NCBI GenBank assembly: GCA_029973955.1
Contig: JARKQJ010000002.1
Coordinates: forward strand, 32,928-96,927
Direction of reading: 5' to 3'
Length of the DNA: 64,000 nucleotides
DNA from: Paludibaculum sp.
GTDB taxonomy: Bacteria; Acidobacteriota; Terriglobia; Bryobacterales; Bryobacteraceae
Below are positions 1 to 9,021 of the stretch, piece after piece; within the stretch, counting starts at the first letter, position 1; each line of letters begins with the position of its first letter. A program made the translations under genes and the position numbers. The notes under the pieces were generated by a model. The model made no database searches. It had not been told where the DNA came from and worked only from the letters and a program-made list of their open reading frames with translations.

Positions 1-449
1 ATGTGGAAGCGGCGGGAGTAGATGTCGTTGGAGGGATCGGCATGGACGGTATCGACGTCTTCGACGATGCCGAAGTCTGAGCTGTGGACGGCGAGGGGGC
101 AGGCGAGGTAATCGTTGACGATCATGTCGCCGGGGAGGTGGCGCCACTGGTAGAGGGTGCGGCGGAGTTCGAGTTCCTGTTCGCGGGCCCAGGGGTGGGT
201 GGAGCGGAGGGTGAGTTCGCCATCGACGTCCATCTGGTGCCAGCAGATTTCATTGATCCAGACCATGGGGCGCTCGGACTGGAGGTCGTTGAGCTTTTGC
301 CAGAGACGGGCTTTTTCCTGGTGAATGGGGAGGGCGGCGATTTCGGCGAGTTGGCTGGCGAGGGAGCGGAGGATGTCGCGGTCGGTGGAGTTGAGAATGA
401 TAGGTTCCGCGACGGGCATGGGGGTGTGGTGGCTGGGGTCGTGGAGCAT
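1..449 (-). CDS. Uroporphyrinogen-decarboxylase-like protein, 3' part cut off by window edge
   Basis: Only the first ~149 residues are inside the window; the frame is open to base 1. The N-terminus has a helical stretch (about residues 20-55, ILRSLASQLAEIAALPIHQE) followed by WINEICWHQMDVDGEL and a LRRTLYQWRHLPGDM segment. I recognise this as the N-terminal helical part of the URO-D-like/corrinoid methyltransferase family (relatives of MtbA/MtaA and of uroporphyrinogen III decarboxylase). Members of that family usually transfer methyl groups to or from corrinoids rather than making heme. No signal peptide is visible, so it is probably cytoplasmic. Start: ATG at 447-449 is the most upstream; an in-frame ATG at 417-419 is possible and neither has a clear Shine-Dalgarno (SD). 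It is divergent from the DUF1593 gene. The family call is from memory of the motif pattern, and the catalytic half is not visible. Confidence 0.6.
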   Translation of the reverse strand, partial: MLHDPSHHTPMPVAEPIILNSTDRDILRSLASQLAEIAALPIHQEKARLWQKLNDLQSERPMVWINEICWHQMDVDGELTLRSTHPWAREQELELRRTLYQWRHLPGDMIVNDYLACPLAVHSSDFGIVEDVDTVHADPSNDIYSRRFH

Positions 450-524
450 GGGACGTCCGTTTGAGGGCCATGCTATGCGAGTGGCGGACGGGTGTAAAGG
501 AGAGGGTGGTGGTAGAGTGCGGGG

Positions 525-1784
525 ATGATGAGAGCGCTGTGGATTGGTCTGGTGCTGGCGGCTGGCGCGATGGCGGGTGAAGCCGCGCGCCCACGGGTAA
601 TCGTTTCTACCGACATCGGCGGGACGGACTATGACGACTTCCAATCCCTGGTGCACTTGTTGGTCTATTCGGACCGGATCGACCTGGAGGGGATGATCGC
701 GTCGCCGTATGGGGCGGCGCGGAACCGGAAAGAGAACCTGCTGAAGATCATCGATATCTACGCGAAGGACTACGCGAATCTGAAGACGTATTCGGAGCGG
801 TATCCGGCGCCGGAGGTGCTACGGAAGATCAGCAAGCAGGGCGGATCGGACCCGGCGGGACTGCCAGGTTGGGGGGAGAGGACGGAGGGCTCGGATTGGA
901 TCATCGAATGCGCCAGGAAGAAGGATGCGCGACCGTTGTGGGTGCTGGTGTGGGGCGGGATCGACGATCTGGCGCAGGCGCTGCACGACGATCCGAGCAT
1001 CAAGAACAAGCTGCGGGTGTATTTCATCGGGGGTCCGAACAAGAAGTGGTCAGTGACGGCCTACGACTACATCGCGCGGGAGCACAAGGAGCTGTGGATG
1101 ATTGAGGCGAACTCGACGTATGCGGGGTTCTTTCTGGGCGGGAACCAGAGCGGAGAGTGGGGAAACAAGGCGTTTGTGGACACGCATGTGCGGGGGCATG
1201 GAGCGCTGGGGGATTACTTTGCGACCATCTCGCCGGGCGTGAAGATGGGGGACACGCCGTCGCTGACGTATGTGCTTGGAGCGACGCCGCAGAATCCGGC
1301 GGCCGAGGGGTGGGGCGGGCAGTTCGTGCGGGCGTGGAGCCGGCCGCGATACACGTTCACGCGCCCGCCGAGCGAGGCGGAGAAGGTGGAGGTCTACTCG
1401 GTGATCGAACTGATCTACCGGCCGGAGGGGGCGGGACCGGCGAAGGCGAGCGCGCGGCTGGTGGTGGACAACCAGGAGTTTCCGGGGTTTGCGATGGGGA
1501 ACGGGGAGTGGCGGTTTCTGTATTCGCCGAAGATGGTGAAGTCCTGGCAGTACAAGATTGCGAGCGATCATCCGGGGCTGAATGGGTTGAGCGGCGGGTT
1601 CACGTCGGTGTATCCGGAGGGGGCGCCGCGGCCATCGCCGGAGTATCCGAACTGGTGGACGGACGATCCGGACGAGCGGTGGCGGGAGCGCAGCGAGCAG
1701 GGGGCGAAGACGGTGAGCCGGTGGAGGGTGGAGTACCTGCGGGACTTTGCCGCGCGGATGGAGCGCGGCAAGGCGCCGAAGTGA
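525..1784 (+). CDS. DUF1593 nucleoside-hydrolase-like exported protein
   Basis: 419 residues with a signal peptide (about 1-20, ending near AMAGEAA). The mature N-terminus holds the Asp-rich motif [15 protein letters not shown] (about 26-40), which corresponds to the Ca/ribose-binding aspartates of nucleoside hydrolases. It continues through a Rossmann-like domain to about residue 300 ([16 protein letters not shown] at about 140-155). The C-terminal ~100 residues (from about VEVYSVIEL) look like the beta-sandwich that follows the DUF1593 domain in relatives. Members are found in polysaccharide-degradation loci; the substrate is not known to me. It may be a glycosidase acting on an N- or O-riboside-like bond. 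It heads a plus-strand run with the next two genes (gap 48 bp). Codons are strongly G-ending. Two ATGs in tandem (525, 528) make the exact start ambiguous by one codon. Confidence 0.78.
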   Translation: MMRALWIGLVLAAGAMAGEAARPRVIVSTDIGGTDYDDFQSLVHLLVYSDRIDLEGMIASPYGAARNRKENLLKIIDIYAKDYANLKTYSERYPAPEVLRKISKQGGSDPAGLPGWGERTEGSDWIIECARKKDARPLWVLVWGGIDDLAQALHDDPSIKNKLRVYFIGGPNKKWSVTAYDYIAREHKELWMIEANSTYAGFFLGGNQSGEWGNKAFVDTHVRGHGALGDYFATISPGVKMGDTPSLTYVLGATPQNPAAEGWGGQFVRAWSRPRYTFTRPPSEAEKVEVYSVIELIYRPEGAGPAKASARLVVDNQEFPGFAMGNGEWRFLYSPKMVKSWQYKIASDHPGLNGLSGGFTSVYPEGAPRPSPEYPNWWTDDPDERWRERSEQGAKTVSRWRVEYLRDFAARMERGKAPK

Positions 1785-1832
1785 ACGGGGACGGCGTTGA
1801 CAGGGCCTGTGCCGGAAGGATTTGATTGACAC

Positions 1833-3527
1833 ATGCGATGGTTGATTGGGCTGATAGTTCCGGCGTGCCTGTGGGCGAGTGAACCGGGTGCGGTGACGGG
1901 TGCGGTTCTGTCCTGCGATGCGTGGCCGCGGGCGGTGGATCTAAAGACGTGGACCGGAGATGTGCTGCGAATTTCTGGGACGGCGCAAGGGACGGAGACG
2001 GCGCAGGGCAAGGCGTTCTTTGAGTGGCTGCGCTTGTTCAACCGGATGGCCGTGGGCGGGATGATCCAGGCGTTTGAAGGGCCGTACGGCAAAGAGGCGT
2101 ATGTGCTGGACGCGCACAAGACGCTGTTTGTGTATGGGTGGGGATACTGCGACACGACGAGCCGGATAGCAGAGGCGGCGTGGCGGGAGTACAAGCGGGA
2201 TCCGCTGGCGGCCGAGCGGGTGATCACGCAGCACGACGATGGCGGGTATCACACGATGTACCGGCTGCGGATGGATGGAGGGCATGGGGCGTTCGACCCG
2301 CGATATGGGTACTACCTGGTGGAGCGGGACACGCCTGACGCAAGGATTCTGGATTGGAAGGAAGTGGGCGACGATGCGCAGTTCCTGAAGAACAAGGGGT
2401 ACACGAACAGGAGCAAGCCTTATTTCGAGATTTGGGGTGTGGAGTGGGAGCGGGCGCTGCTGCTGCGGCCGGGCTGGTTTGATTCCGAGGCGAAGTGGAA
2501 GGCGGCAGGGGCTCCGAAGGAGAACGTGTTTGGAGATTCGCAGTACACGATGGGGACGAAGTTCCACGACATGAGCTTCACGCTGTGGCGGGGCACGACG
2601 ATCGAGAGGCATTGGGACAACTCGGCGCGGAAGTTTTACCAGCCGGCGGGGCAGCACGCGCAGAAGGAGAAGCCGTTTCTGGCGGCGGGGCGGTTTTACC
2701 GGGTAACGGAGAAGTCGCTGGACGGCAACTGGCCGAAGTACGATCCGAACTATCAGCGGGCGAAAGCGTATCTGTCGGTTGTGCCGCGCGGGGAGGGGTA
2801 TGAGGGAGAAGGGGAGAAGTCGATTGGGCAGGCCTGGGGGGTGCTGCGATACCGGCCGGTGCTGGCAAAGAGCGAGGGGTTGGATGCTGTGCTGCCGGGG
2901 CGGACGTTGATTCATGCCGGGACCGCGCCGTTTCTGCGGCCGGCAAAGGCCGGAGCGGGCGGGGAGGCGGTGTTCGACTTCCGGTCTCCGTATGTGCTGG
3001 TGGACGGAACGCTGGAGGTGGAACTGGCAGGCGATGGGACACGGATGGAGATGCGGACATTGGGGGCGAAGCGGTTGAATGCGGAGGAGGCGGATGCGTG
3101 GTGTGAATGGGAGGTAGTGGCACAGGGGGCGGGCCGGCACAGCGTGGAACTGGGGCGGCCGCGGTTTGACGGCAAGCAGAAGAGCATCCATGGCGTGTAC
3201 CGGTTCCAGGTGCGAATGGTGGTGAAAGAAGATGGGCAGAGGAAGTCGGCGGCGGGGTTGGCAGAGTTGAAACTGGATCTGTTCTTTGAGAACGGAATCA
3301 TGTCGATTCCGCAGATCTTCGCGGGACGGAACACGATGCGGTTCCAGGTGGCGGATGCGGCTCAGCTACAGAGGCCGTTGGAGGTGGAGTACCGGTATCA
3401 GAGCGAGGCCGGGGCGAAGAGCGTGAAGCATGTGCTGAAGCCGGGAGATTTCCGGGGGAATGAGGGAGTCTGGGCGATGGAGGCGCCGGGATTAGTGCGA
3501 TGCGACTCCGTCTCTGTTTCTTATTAA
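1833..3527 (+). CDS. Exported protein with transglutaminase-like Cys/His/Asp layout, function unknown
   Basis: 564 residues with a short signal peptide (MRWLIGLIVPACLWAS). I do not recognise a named family. In the middle there is GWGYCDTTSRIAEAAW (Cys106), then GGYHTMYRLRMDG (His140) and GHGAFDP (Asp155). The spacings of 34 and 15 residues are those of a transglutaminase/papain-like core, where Cys sits at a helix start and His and Asp lie on adjacent strands. This is inference from geometry only. The C-terminal third (about 330-560) reads as beta-rich. It lies between the DUF1593 gene and the heparinase-like gene, and its last 28 bases overlap the heparinase start, so the three are probably co-transcribed and act on one extracellular substrate. 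Confidence 0.6.
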   Translation: MRWLIGLIVPACLWASEPGAVTGAVLSCDAWPRAVDLKTWTGDVLRISGTAQGTETAQGKAFFEWLRLFNRMAVGGMIQAFEGPYGKEAYVLDAHKTLFVYGWGYCDTTSRIAEAAWREYKRDPLAAERVITQHDDGGYHTMYRLRMDGGHGAFDPRYGYYLVERDTPDARILDWKEVGDDAQFLKNKGYTNRSKPYFEIWGVEWERALLLRPGWFDSEAKWKAAGAPKENVFGDSQYTMGTKFHDMSFTLWRGTTIERHWDNSARKFYQPAGQHAQKEKPFLAAGRFYRVTEKSLDGNWPKYDPNYQRAKAYLSVVPRGEGYEGEGEKSIGQAWGVLRYRPVLAKSEGLDAVLPGRTLIHAGTAPFLRPAKAGAGGEAVFDFRSPYVLVDGTLEVELAGDGTRMEMRTLGAKRLNAEEADAWCEWEVVAQGAGRHSVELGRPRFDGKQKSIHGVYRFQVRMVVKEDGQRKSAAGLAELKLDLFFENGIMSIPQIFAGRNTMRFQVADAAQLQRPLEVEYRYQSEAGAKSVKHVLKPGDFRGNEGVWAMEAPGLVRCDSVSVSY

Positions 3528-5671
3528 GCGCGGCGGTGTGGGGGCAGGGGTATCTGCCTCCGCCGGCGGTGGAGGCGGTGCGGCTGCGTGCGGGGCATCC
3601 ACGGCTGAGCTTTCGAGCGGAGAGTGGCCCCGGGCCGGGGCGGAGCTTCGCGGCGGTGCGAAGTTCCTATGCGAGCGATGCGGAGTTCCGCAGGATCTTT
3701 GCCGGGGCTGTGGCGCGAGCGGAGAGCACGAAGGATCCGGCGGAAGCAGCGGCGGTGTGGGTGGTGACGGGGGATGAGGCGGCAGCGCGGCATGCGATGA
3801 AGCTGCTGTTGGAGGAACCGATTTCGAAGACGGGGGACGGGAGCTATTCGCGGGTCTGGTCCTTCGCGCTGGCGTGGGACTGGCTGCATGAGCATGAGGC
3901 GATGAAAGAGGGGAGAGAGCGGGCGGCGGAAAGAATCATCGAGCGGCTGGACACGGAGTTGGCGTGGTTGGACGAAGGCTCGATGGCGCTGTGGCATGGG
4001 CGGAACCAGGCGGCGAATGGGGCGATGGTGGCTGCTTTGGCGGTGGGAGACCGGCCGGGGTGCGACCGGCGGCTGGCCCGGGCGGCGGCACACTACGTGC
4101 AGGCGCTGCGGGCGTTGCAGTATTCGGAAGGGTGGCCGGAAGGGCCGAGTTACTGGATCTATAACCGCGCGGCACCGTATGCCCTGGCGGCAGACTGTTA
4201 TTTGACGGCGACCGGGCAGGAGCGGCTGGGTGGGATCGGGATTCGCGGGCTGATGGAGGGGATCGGGGCCTGGACTTTGTATCAGTTCGGGCCGAACCGG
4301 GCGTTCGAGCCGTATGGGGATTCGGCGGGGTCGCTGCGGTTGGGAGAGACGGGGTGGTGGGAGGTGACGGCGGATTACTTTGCGCGGCTGTCGGGGGATG
4401 AGAGTTTGCGGGCCGGGGCAGAGTGGTTCCGGAGGCTGTCGCCGGCGGCGTACGGGAAGGGTCCGCTGCAATGGTGGGCAGCGCTGGCGTATGGGGGACG
4501 CTGGCAGGGGAATCCGGAGGAATGGCTGCGGGCGCATTTGCCGGCGGCGCGGATGTTCGGGAGAGGCTCGATGGGCGTGGCGTTCTTCCGGGGCGCATGG
4601 GGTGATCCGGATGAACTGTTTGCCTCGTTCAAGGCGGGCGATCTGCTGGCGCACCACGACCACTACGACGTGGGGCATTTCAGCATTCAATCCGGCGGGC
4701 TGCTGGCGCCACTGACGGGGATTTATGGAGATAAGGGCGGATACACGGGGGCGTACCGGCTGGGCTACGCGATTCAGACGGTGGCTTCAAACAGCCTGCT
4801 GATTCTGGCGCCGGGGGAGACGTCAGCGGCGCTGCGGGCGCTGAAAGGAGAGCCGTGGGTGGCGCTGTCGGGCGGGCAGAGGGTGATCCAGCCGACGGGG
4901 TTCAACTGCGTGAGCGTGGAGGATTTCGAGGCGCAGAGGGATGCGGGGCCGCATCTGCGGCGGGCGCGGATTACAGCGTTCGAGAGCCGGCCGGGGGAGT
5001 TCGACTACGTGGCGGCGGATTTGACGGCGGCGTACAACTCGACGATCTGGGCGGAGGCAGGCGCGGCGGCGAAGGTATCGCTGGTGACGCGGGACTTTCT
5101 GTATCTGCGGCCGGAGCGGGTGTTTGTGGTGTATGACCGGGTGGAGACGACGGGCGAGGGGTATGTGCCGAAGTTCCTGCTGCACTCACTATCAAAGCCG
5201 GCGAGTGGAGGCGAGCGGCTGTTGGCGGGAGAGTCGCTGGAGAATGGGATTGTGGAGACGCTGGAGCGACGGTTCACGAGCGGGCATGGACGGGGCGAGC
5301 TGACGGTGGTTTCGCTGCTGCCGAGCGAGGCACGGACGCTGAAGATCGGCGGGCGGGATTACTACGCATATGTGGAGGCGGACGGGGACGAGAAGGATGG
5401 ATTTGACGGGGTGAAGCTGGAGGCGGGAGATGCGACTGCGCCACGGGAGACGAAGCAGTTGGGGTTGTGGAGGATGGAGATCGAGCCGCGAGGACCGGGG
5501 AAGAGCCACCGGTTCCTGACGGTGCTGATTCCTCGGCTGAAGAGCGAGGGTGGAAGAGTGCCGGAGATTCGATTGGTGGATGGCGGGGAGGGGACAGACG
5601 CAGTGAGCGTGGGCGGAAAGGTGGCGGTGTTTGAGCGGCGTGCGGGCGGAGTGATGAGGCTGCGGAAGTAG
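3500..5671 (+). CDS. Heparinase II/III-like polysaccharide lyase, exported
   Basis: 723 residues with a signal peptide (MRLRLCFLLSAAVWGQG). The N-terminal half is alpha/alpha-toroid-like (helical repeats, WSFALAWDWLHEHEAM, then a GRNQAANGAM segment). The C-terminal half is a beta-sandwich beginning near LLAHHDHYDVGHFSIQSGG (about residues 383-401), the conserved heparinase II/III His/Asp/Tyr region. Family enzymes cleave uronic-acid-containing polysaccharides (heparin, alginate, ulvan-like chains) by beta-elimination. The exact polysaccharide-lyase family and substrate cannot be assigned from sequence alone. The ATG at 3500 lies inside the preceding gene, implying translational coupling. It ends exactly where the convergent GH36-like gene ends (5671/5672), leaving no terminator space. 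Confidence 0.75.
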   Translation: MRLRLCFLLSAAVWGQGYLPPPAVEAVRLRAGHPRLSFRAESGPGPGRSFAAVRSSYASDAEFRRIFAGAVARAESTKDPAEAAAVWVVTGDEAAARHAMKLLLEEPISKTGDGSYSRVWSFALAWDWLHEHEAMKEGRERAAERIIERLDTELAWLDEGSMALWHGRNQAANGAMVAALAVGDRPGCDRRLARAAAHYVQALRALQYSEGWPEGPSYWIYNRAAPYALAADCYLTATGQERLGGIGIRGLMEGIGAWTLYQFGPNRAFEPYGDSAGSLRLGETGWWEVTADYFARLSGDESLRAGAEWFRRLSPAAYGKGPLQWWAALAYGGRWQGNPEEWLRAHLPAARMFGRGSMGVAFFRGAWGDPDELFASFKAGDLLAHHDHYDVGHFSIQSGGLLAPLTGIYGDKGGYTGAYRLGYAIQTVASNSLLILAPGETSAALRALKGEPWVALSGGQRVIQPTGFNCVSVEDFEAQRDAGPHLRRARITAFESRPGEFDYVAADLTAAYNSTIWAEAGAAAKVSLVTRDFLYLRPERVFVVYDRVETTGEGYVPKFLLHSLSKPASGGERLLAGESLENGIVETLERRFTSGHGRGELTVVSLLPSEARTLKIGGRDYYAYVEADGDEKDGFDGVKLEAGDATAPRETKQLGLWRMEIEPRGPGKSHRFLTVLIPRLKSEGGRVPEIRLVDGGEGTDAVSVGGKVAVFERRAGGVMRLRK

Positions 5672-7786
5672 TCAGAAGCGGATGGTGCGTTCCTGCGTGG
5701 ATCCTGTGGAGAAGTCGAAGGGGACGCGGACGATGAGGGAGTTGTCGTTGGCATCTCTGGCAATCCACAGGCGCGCGGGTTCGGCGAGGGGCATGTTCTT
5801 CGGGACGGTGAGATAGACGTTGCCTTGCGAGCCGGTGGGGCGGGTGGCGCGGAGAGTGAGGGTGCGGGCGGCGGGGTCCCACTGGCAGAGTTCGATTTCG
5901 GCCTGGCCCTGGCGGACGTGCATGTCAGTGGAGAGGAGCCAGGGGTGGGGGCGCTGGGCGGAGATGCGGAAGAGGCGGACGGATTCGGGCGGGACGAAGG
6001 CATCGAAAGCGGCGGAGTGGGCGCCGAGGTATTTGCCGGCCCAGTGGTCCCAGATGAGTTGCGGGGCAGCGGCGTCGCGGCCGAGGCGGGCGAAGTCGAT
6101 GCGTTGAGTAAGCGGCGTCTTGTCGAAATTGAAGATGGCGACGAGGTCCCAGGTGTCCCAGCCTTTGTCGACCTTGAGGTGGAAGACGCGCGGGTAGGCG
6201 GGCTCGAGGGCGTCGAAGAGATCGAGGGGGCGGGCGCATTCGGGGAGGCGGGGGAAGAGTTGGCGGATGAGGTCGAGGCGAGCGGGGTCGATGCGGTCGA
6301 TGTCGTCGCCGAGCATGATGGGGCCGCCGTTGAGGCCGAAGATGGTGGCGGAGATTTGGGCGTCGGCGATGGGGATGGGCTTGTCGAGAGTGAGGACGTT
6401 GCCGGAGTCCGCCAGGAAGAGCTTGCGGTGCATGAAGAAGTGAGTGGCCCAGGCGTTGGTGGCGCGGCGGTGGGAGGTCCAGAAGGAGGCGTTGTTGATG
6501 GCGAAGGTGCCGGGGTAGAAGCCCTTGCCGGGGCCGTCGAGGGGGCGGCCTTCGCCGTAGTCGGTGCCGACGCGGGCGGCGTTGACGAGGCCGGCGCCGA
6601 GGATGGTGGGTCCGGTGGAGGAGAGGAGATAGGTGTCGGGGCCGGCGGCGTCGCGAATGGTTTGGAGGCCCTGGCGGAAGGTTTGGGGGCCGGGGACGAG
6701 GGATTTGTCAATGAAGCCGTCGGGGCGGTAGGTGCCGGGGGTAGAGCCGCCGATGGCGTCGAGGAAGTCGATCATGTAGTAGCGGACGCCCCACTGGCGG
6801 TAGGTTTCGAAGACTTTGGCGATGTGCTGTTTGGTCTTGGGATGGGTGGGGTCGAGGACGTAGGAGGTGCCCCACTGGGAACTGGGGACGGTGATGGGCT
6901 TGCCGTCGCGGAGAAGGACGGCGTCTTTGAGGGTGTTGTAGTCCTCGAGGCCGGAGTTGAGCCAATAGGCGCCGGCCCAGAGGCCGAATTGGAAGTTGAG
7001 TTGGTTGAGAGAAGAGATAAGGGAGGCGGGGCCGCGGGGGAAGAGCTTGTAGTTCCACTTGAGCCAGTTGCCAGGGCGGCGGTCTTCGAGGTTGCCGAGG
7101 CTGACCCAGAGGAAGCCGATGTCGAAACCGGGGAGGCGGGCGCGGATGGCGCGGGCGTTGCGGAGGGCGACGTCTTCGTAGCGTTCGACATTGAAGCCGT
7201 CGACCCAGGACCAGCCGACCCAGCCGGCGGGGATTTTGGGCCAGAGCGGGGGCCGGTAGTGTGCGGAGACGGCGGTGGCCCAGGCGTCGAGGGCGGCATA
7301 AGGATCGGGCTGGATGTCGATGCGGAGGGTTTCGGTTTCGATGGCGGCGCCGGGGGCAAGGGTGTAGCCTTCGAAGTCGCAGAAGGAGGAGATGACGACG
7401 GCCTGGCGGGCGGGGTTGTAGCGGAGTTCGTGGAAGGAGGAGACGCGATCGAAAGTGACGAAGCCGGCGTGGAAGGAGCGTTGGCCGCCGGTGATTTGGA
7501 CGAGAGTTTTGGAGATGAGGGGCTCGCCGGTGGGAACGCGGCGGACGGCGGTGGTGCCGCCTTGCCAGCCGGACATGACGAGGGCGACGGGGGCAGCGGG
7601 AAAGGGGGCTGAGGATTCGTGGAGCAGGTAGCGGCCGAGGCGTTCCGGGGCGGCGCCGGTGTTGCGGGCGGTGGCGCGGATGGTGAGGATGCCGGAGCCG
7701 GTTTGGGTGGAGGTGGTCCAGCGGACCTCGGCATTCGCGGTGAAAGCGAAGAAGACGGCGAGAGTGAGGGGGGTAGCGGGTTTCAC
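5672..7786 (-). CDS. GH36/clan GH-D alpha-galactosidase-like glycosidase, exported
   Basis: 704 residues from a GTG start (7784-7786) that gives a good signal peptide, PLTLAVFFAFTANAEV; the frame stays open further upstream but that part is Pro/Arg-rich and overlaps the neighbouring gene. An N-terminal beta-sandwich (to about 250) is followed by a TIM barrel with RLPGFDIGFLWVSLG, FQFGLWAGAYWL, WGVRYYMIDFLDA (candidate nucleophile Asp) and ARVGTDYGEGR (candidate acid/base Asp), then a C-terminal beta domain. The layout matches melibiase/raffinose-synthase-type enzymes, so alpha-galactosidase is the most likely activity, but other alpha-glycoside substrates are possible. It is the last gene of a minus-strand operon after the SGNH hydrolase and the enolase-superfamily gene (54-bp gap). 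Confidence 0.75.
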   Translation of the reverse strand: MKPATPLTLAVFFAFTANAEVRWTTSTQTGSGILTIRATARNTGAAPERLGRYLLHESSAPFPAAPVALVMSGWQGGTTAVRRVPTGEPLISKTLVQITGGQRSFHAGFVTFDRVSSFHELRYNPARQAVVISSFCDFEGYTLAPGAAIETETLRIDIQPDPYAALDAWATAVSAHYRPPLWPKIPAGWVGWSWVDGFNVERYEDVALRNARAIRARLPGFDIGFLWVSLGNLEDRRPGNWLKWNYKLFPRGPASLISSLNQLNFQFGLWAGAYWLNSGLEDYNTLKDAVLLRDGKPITVPSSQWGTSYVLDPTHPKTKQHIAKVFETYRQWGVRYYMIDFLDAIGGSTPGTYRPDGFIDKSLVPGPQTFRQGLQTIRDAAGPDTYLLSSTGPTILGAGLVNAARVGTDYGEGRPLDGPGKGFYPGTFAINNASFWTSHRRATNAWATHFFMHRKLFLADSGNVLTLDKPIPIADAQISATIFGLNGGPIMLGDDIDRIDPARLDLIRQLFPRLPECARPLDLFDALEPAYPRVFHLKVDKGWDTWDLVAIFNFDKTPLTQRIDFARLGRDAAAPQLIWDHWAGKYLGAHSAAFDAFVPPESVRLFRISAQRPHPWLLSTDMHVRQGQAEIELCQWDPAARTLTLRATRPTGSQGNVYLTVPKNMPLAEPARLWIARDANDNSLIVRVPFDFSTGSTQERTIRF

Positions 7787-7839
7787 GGCTTGAAGTGCAT
7801 CCTCGACGGTACCACCGCCGCGGGGGGGACCGGGTCCGG

Positions 7840-9015
7840 CTACTTTCCTCCGGGCGGACGGAGACTTTGGGCGCGGTAGGGGTATTTCCGGTCGAGGAGT
7901 TCCCAGTCCATCTCGATGCCGAGGCCGGGGGTGCTGGGAAGGGTGACGCGGCCCTGGACGACTGCGGGGAAGGTGGACCGGGTGATCTCGCGGAGGAGGG
8001 GATGGCGGGAGGCATCCCACTCCTGGATGAGGAAGTTGTGGATGCCGGCCATGGACTGGAGGGAGGCGATGTGGGCGATGGGGCCGTAGAACATGTGGGG
8101 AGAGATTTCGGCGCCATAGGTTTCGGCGAGAGAAGCGATCTTGCGGATTTCGGTGATACCGCCGCAGTGGATGACGTCGGGCTGAACGATGCGGGCGCCG
8201 CGGGCGTCGAGAAGTTGTTTGAACTGATAGCGGGAGACGAGGCCTTCGCCGCCGGCGAGGGCGATGGGGCTATGGGCGGCGATTTCGCCGAGGGCCTGGG
8301 GCATCTCGCGCCAGGCGGGTTCTTCGAGAAAGAGGGGGTGTAAGGGGGCGACGGCGAGAGCGAAGTCGATCGCGGAGCGGACGGAAAAGGTCTCCCACAT
8401 TTCGAGGGCGATTTCGAGTTCGGGCCCACCGCCGTTGCGGACGGCCTCGACTTCGGCGACGAGGCGCTGGCGGCGTTCAGCCTCGGAGCCGCCTTTGGGG
8501 AGGACCCATTTGACGCAGGTCCAGCCCTCGGCTTTGGTGTGGGAGGCGAGATCCGCGAGGCGCTCCGGGGTACGGGGGGTGAGGTCCTGGCTCCAGTGGC
8601 TGAAGTAGACGCGCATGGGGCGGGCCTCGGCGGCGCCGAGCAGGCGCCAGAGGGGCTCGCCGAGGCGTTTGGCTTCTAAATCCCAGAGGGCGATGTCGAT
8701 GGCGGCGAGCGCGGTTTGCAGTACGGCGCCTTCGCGATAACGGGAGAGTTCGTAGTAGTTGCGGTTCCAGTGGTCTTCGATGCCGGCGGCATCCTTGCCT
8801 TCCAGGAAGGGACGAAACCACTCGATGGCCTTCTCGACGATCTCGACGCGGCCGGAGATGGAGCCTTCGCCGAGGCCGGTGATGCCACCATCGGTTTGGA
8901 TTTCAAGGAAGAGATAGTCCCGGCCGGAGATAGTGTGCTTGCGGGTGACGAGTTTCCGGATGGCGAGCCGTGGGGGAGCGGCGAAAGCGGCGAGGAGGGC
9001 GCGGCGGGTGAGCAT
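7840..9015 (-). CDS. Enolase-superfamily sugar-acid dehydratase/racemase (MR/MLE subgroup)
   Basis: 391 residues. After a short leader (MLTRRALLAAFAAPP, twin-Arg-like) comes the capping domain (about 20-130, GITGLGEGSISGR) and the (beta/alpha)7-beta barrel. Likely metal ligands are acidic residues in LEIALEMWETF, LFLEEPAWREM and LAGGEGL; SPHMFYGPIAHIA supplies the barrel His. The family abstracts the alpha-proton of sugar acids, and galactonate or related aldonate dehydratases are the nearest type I recognise. Odd points are the Glu in place of the usual Asp-x-Asn at the first ligand strand and the leader peptide on a normally cytoplasmic enzyme. It lies 6 bp after the SGNH hydrolase gene, so they are co-transcribed with the GH36-like gene, fitting a route from galactoside to galactonate. 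Confidence 0.8.
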   Translation of the reverse strand: MLTRRALLAAFAAPPRLAIRKLVTRKHTISGRDYLFLEIQTDGGITGLGEGSISGRVEIVEKAIEWFRPFLEGKDAAGIEDHWNRNYYELSRYREGAVLQTALAAIDIALWDLEAKRLGEPLWRLLGAAEARPMRVYFSHWSQDLTPRTPERLADLASHTKAEGWTCVKWVLPKGGSEAERRQRLVAEVEAVRNGGGPELEIALEMWETFSVRSAIDFALAVAPLHPLFLEEPAWREMPQALGEIAAHSPIALAGGEGLVSRYQFKQLLDARGARIVQPDVIHCGGITEIRKIASLAETYGAEISPHMFYGPIAHIASLQSMAGIHNFLIQEWDASRHPLLREITRSTFPAVVQGRVTLPSTPGLGIEMDWELLDRKYPYRAQSLRPPGGK

Positions 9016-9021
9016 GGCTAG

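Noticed and set aside
5825..7612. 595-codon open frame on the plus strand opposite the GH36-like gene
   Set aside because: Composition is low-complexity Gly/Glu/Val/Ala, the mirror of C-ending codons on the other strand; no motifs, and the minus-strand glycosidase is clear.
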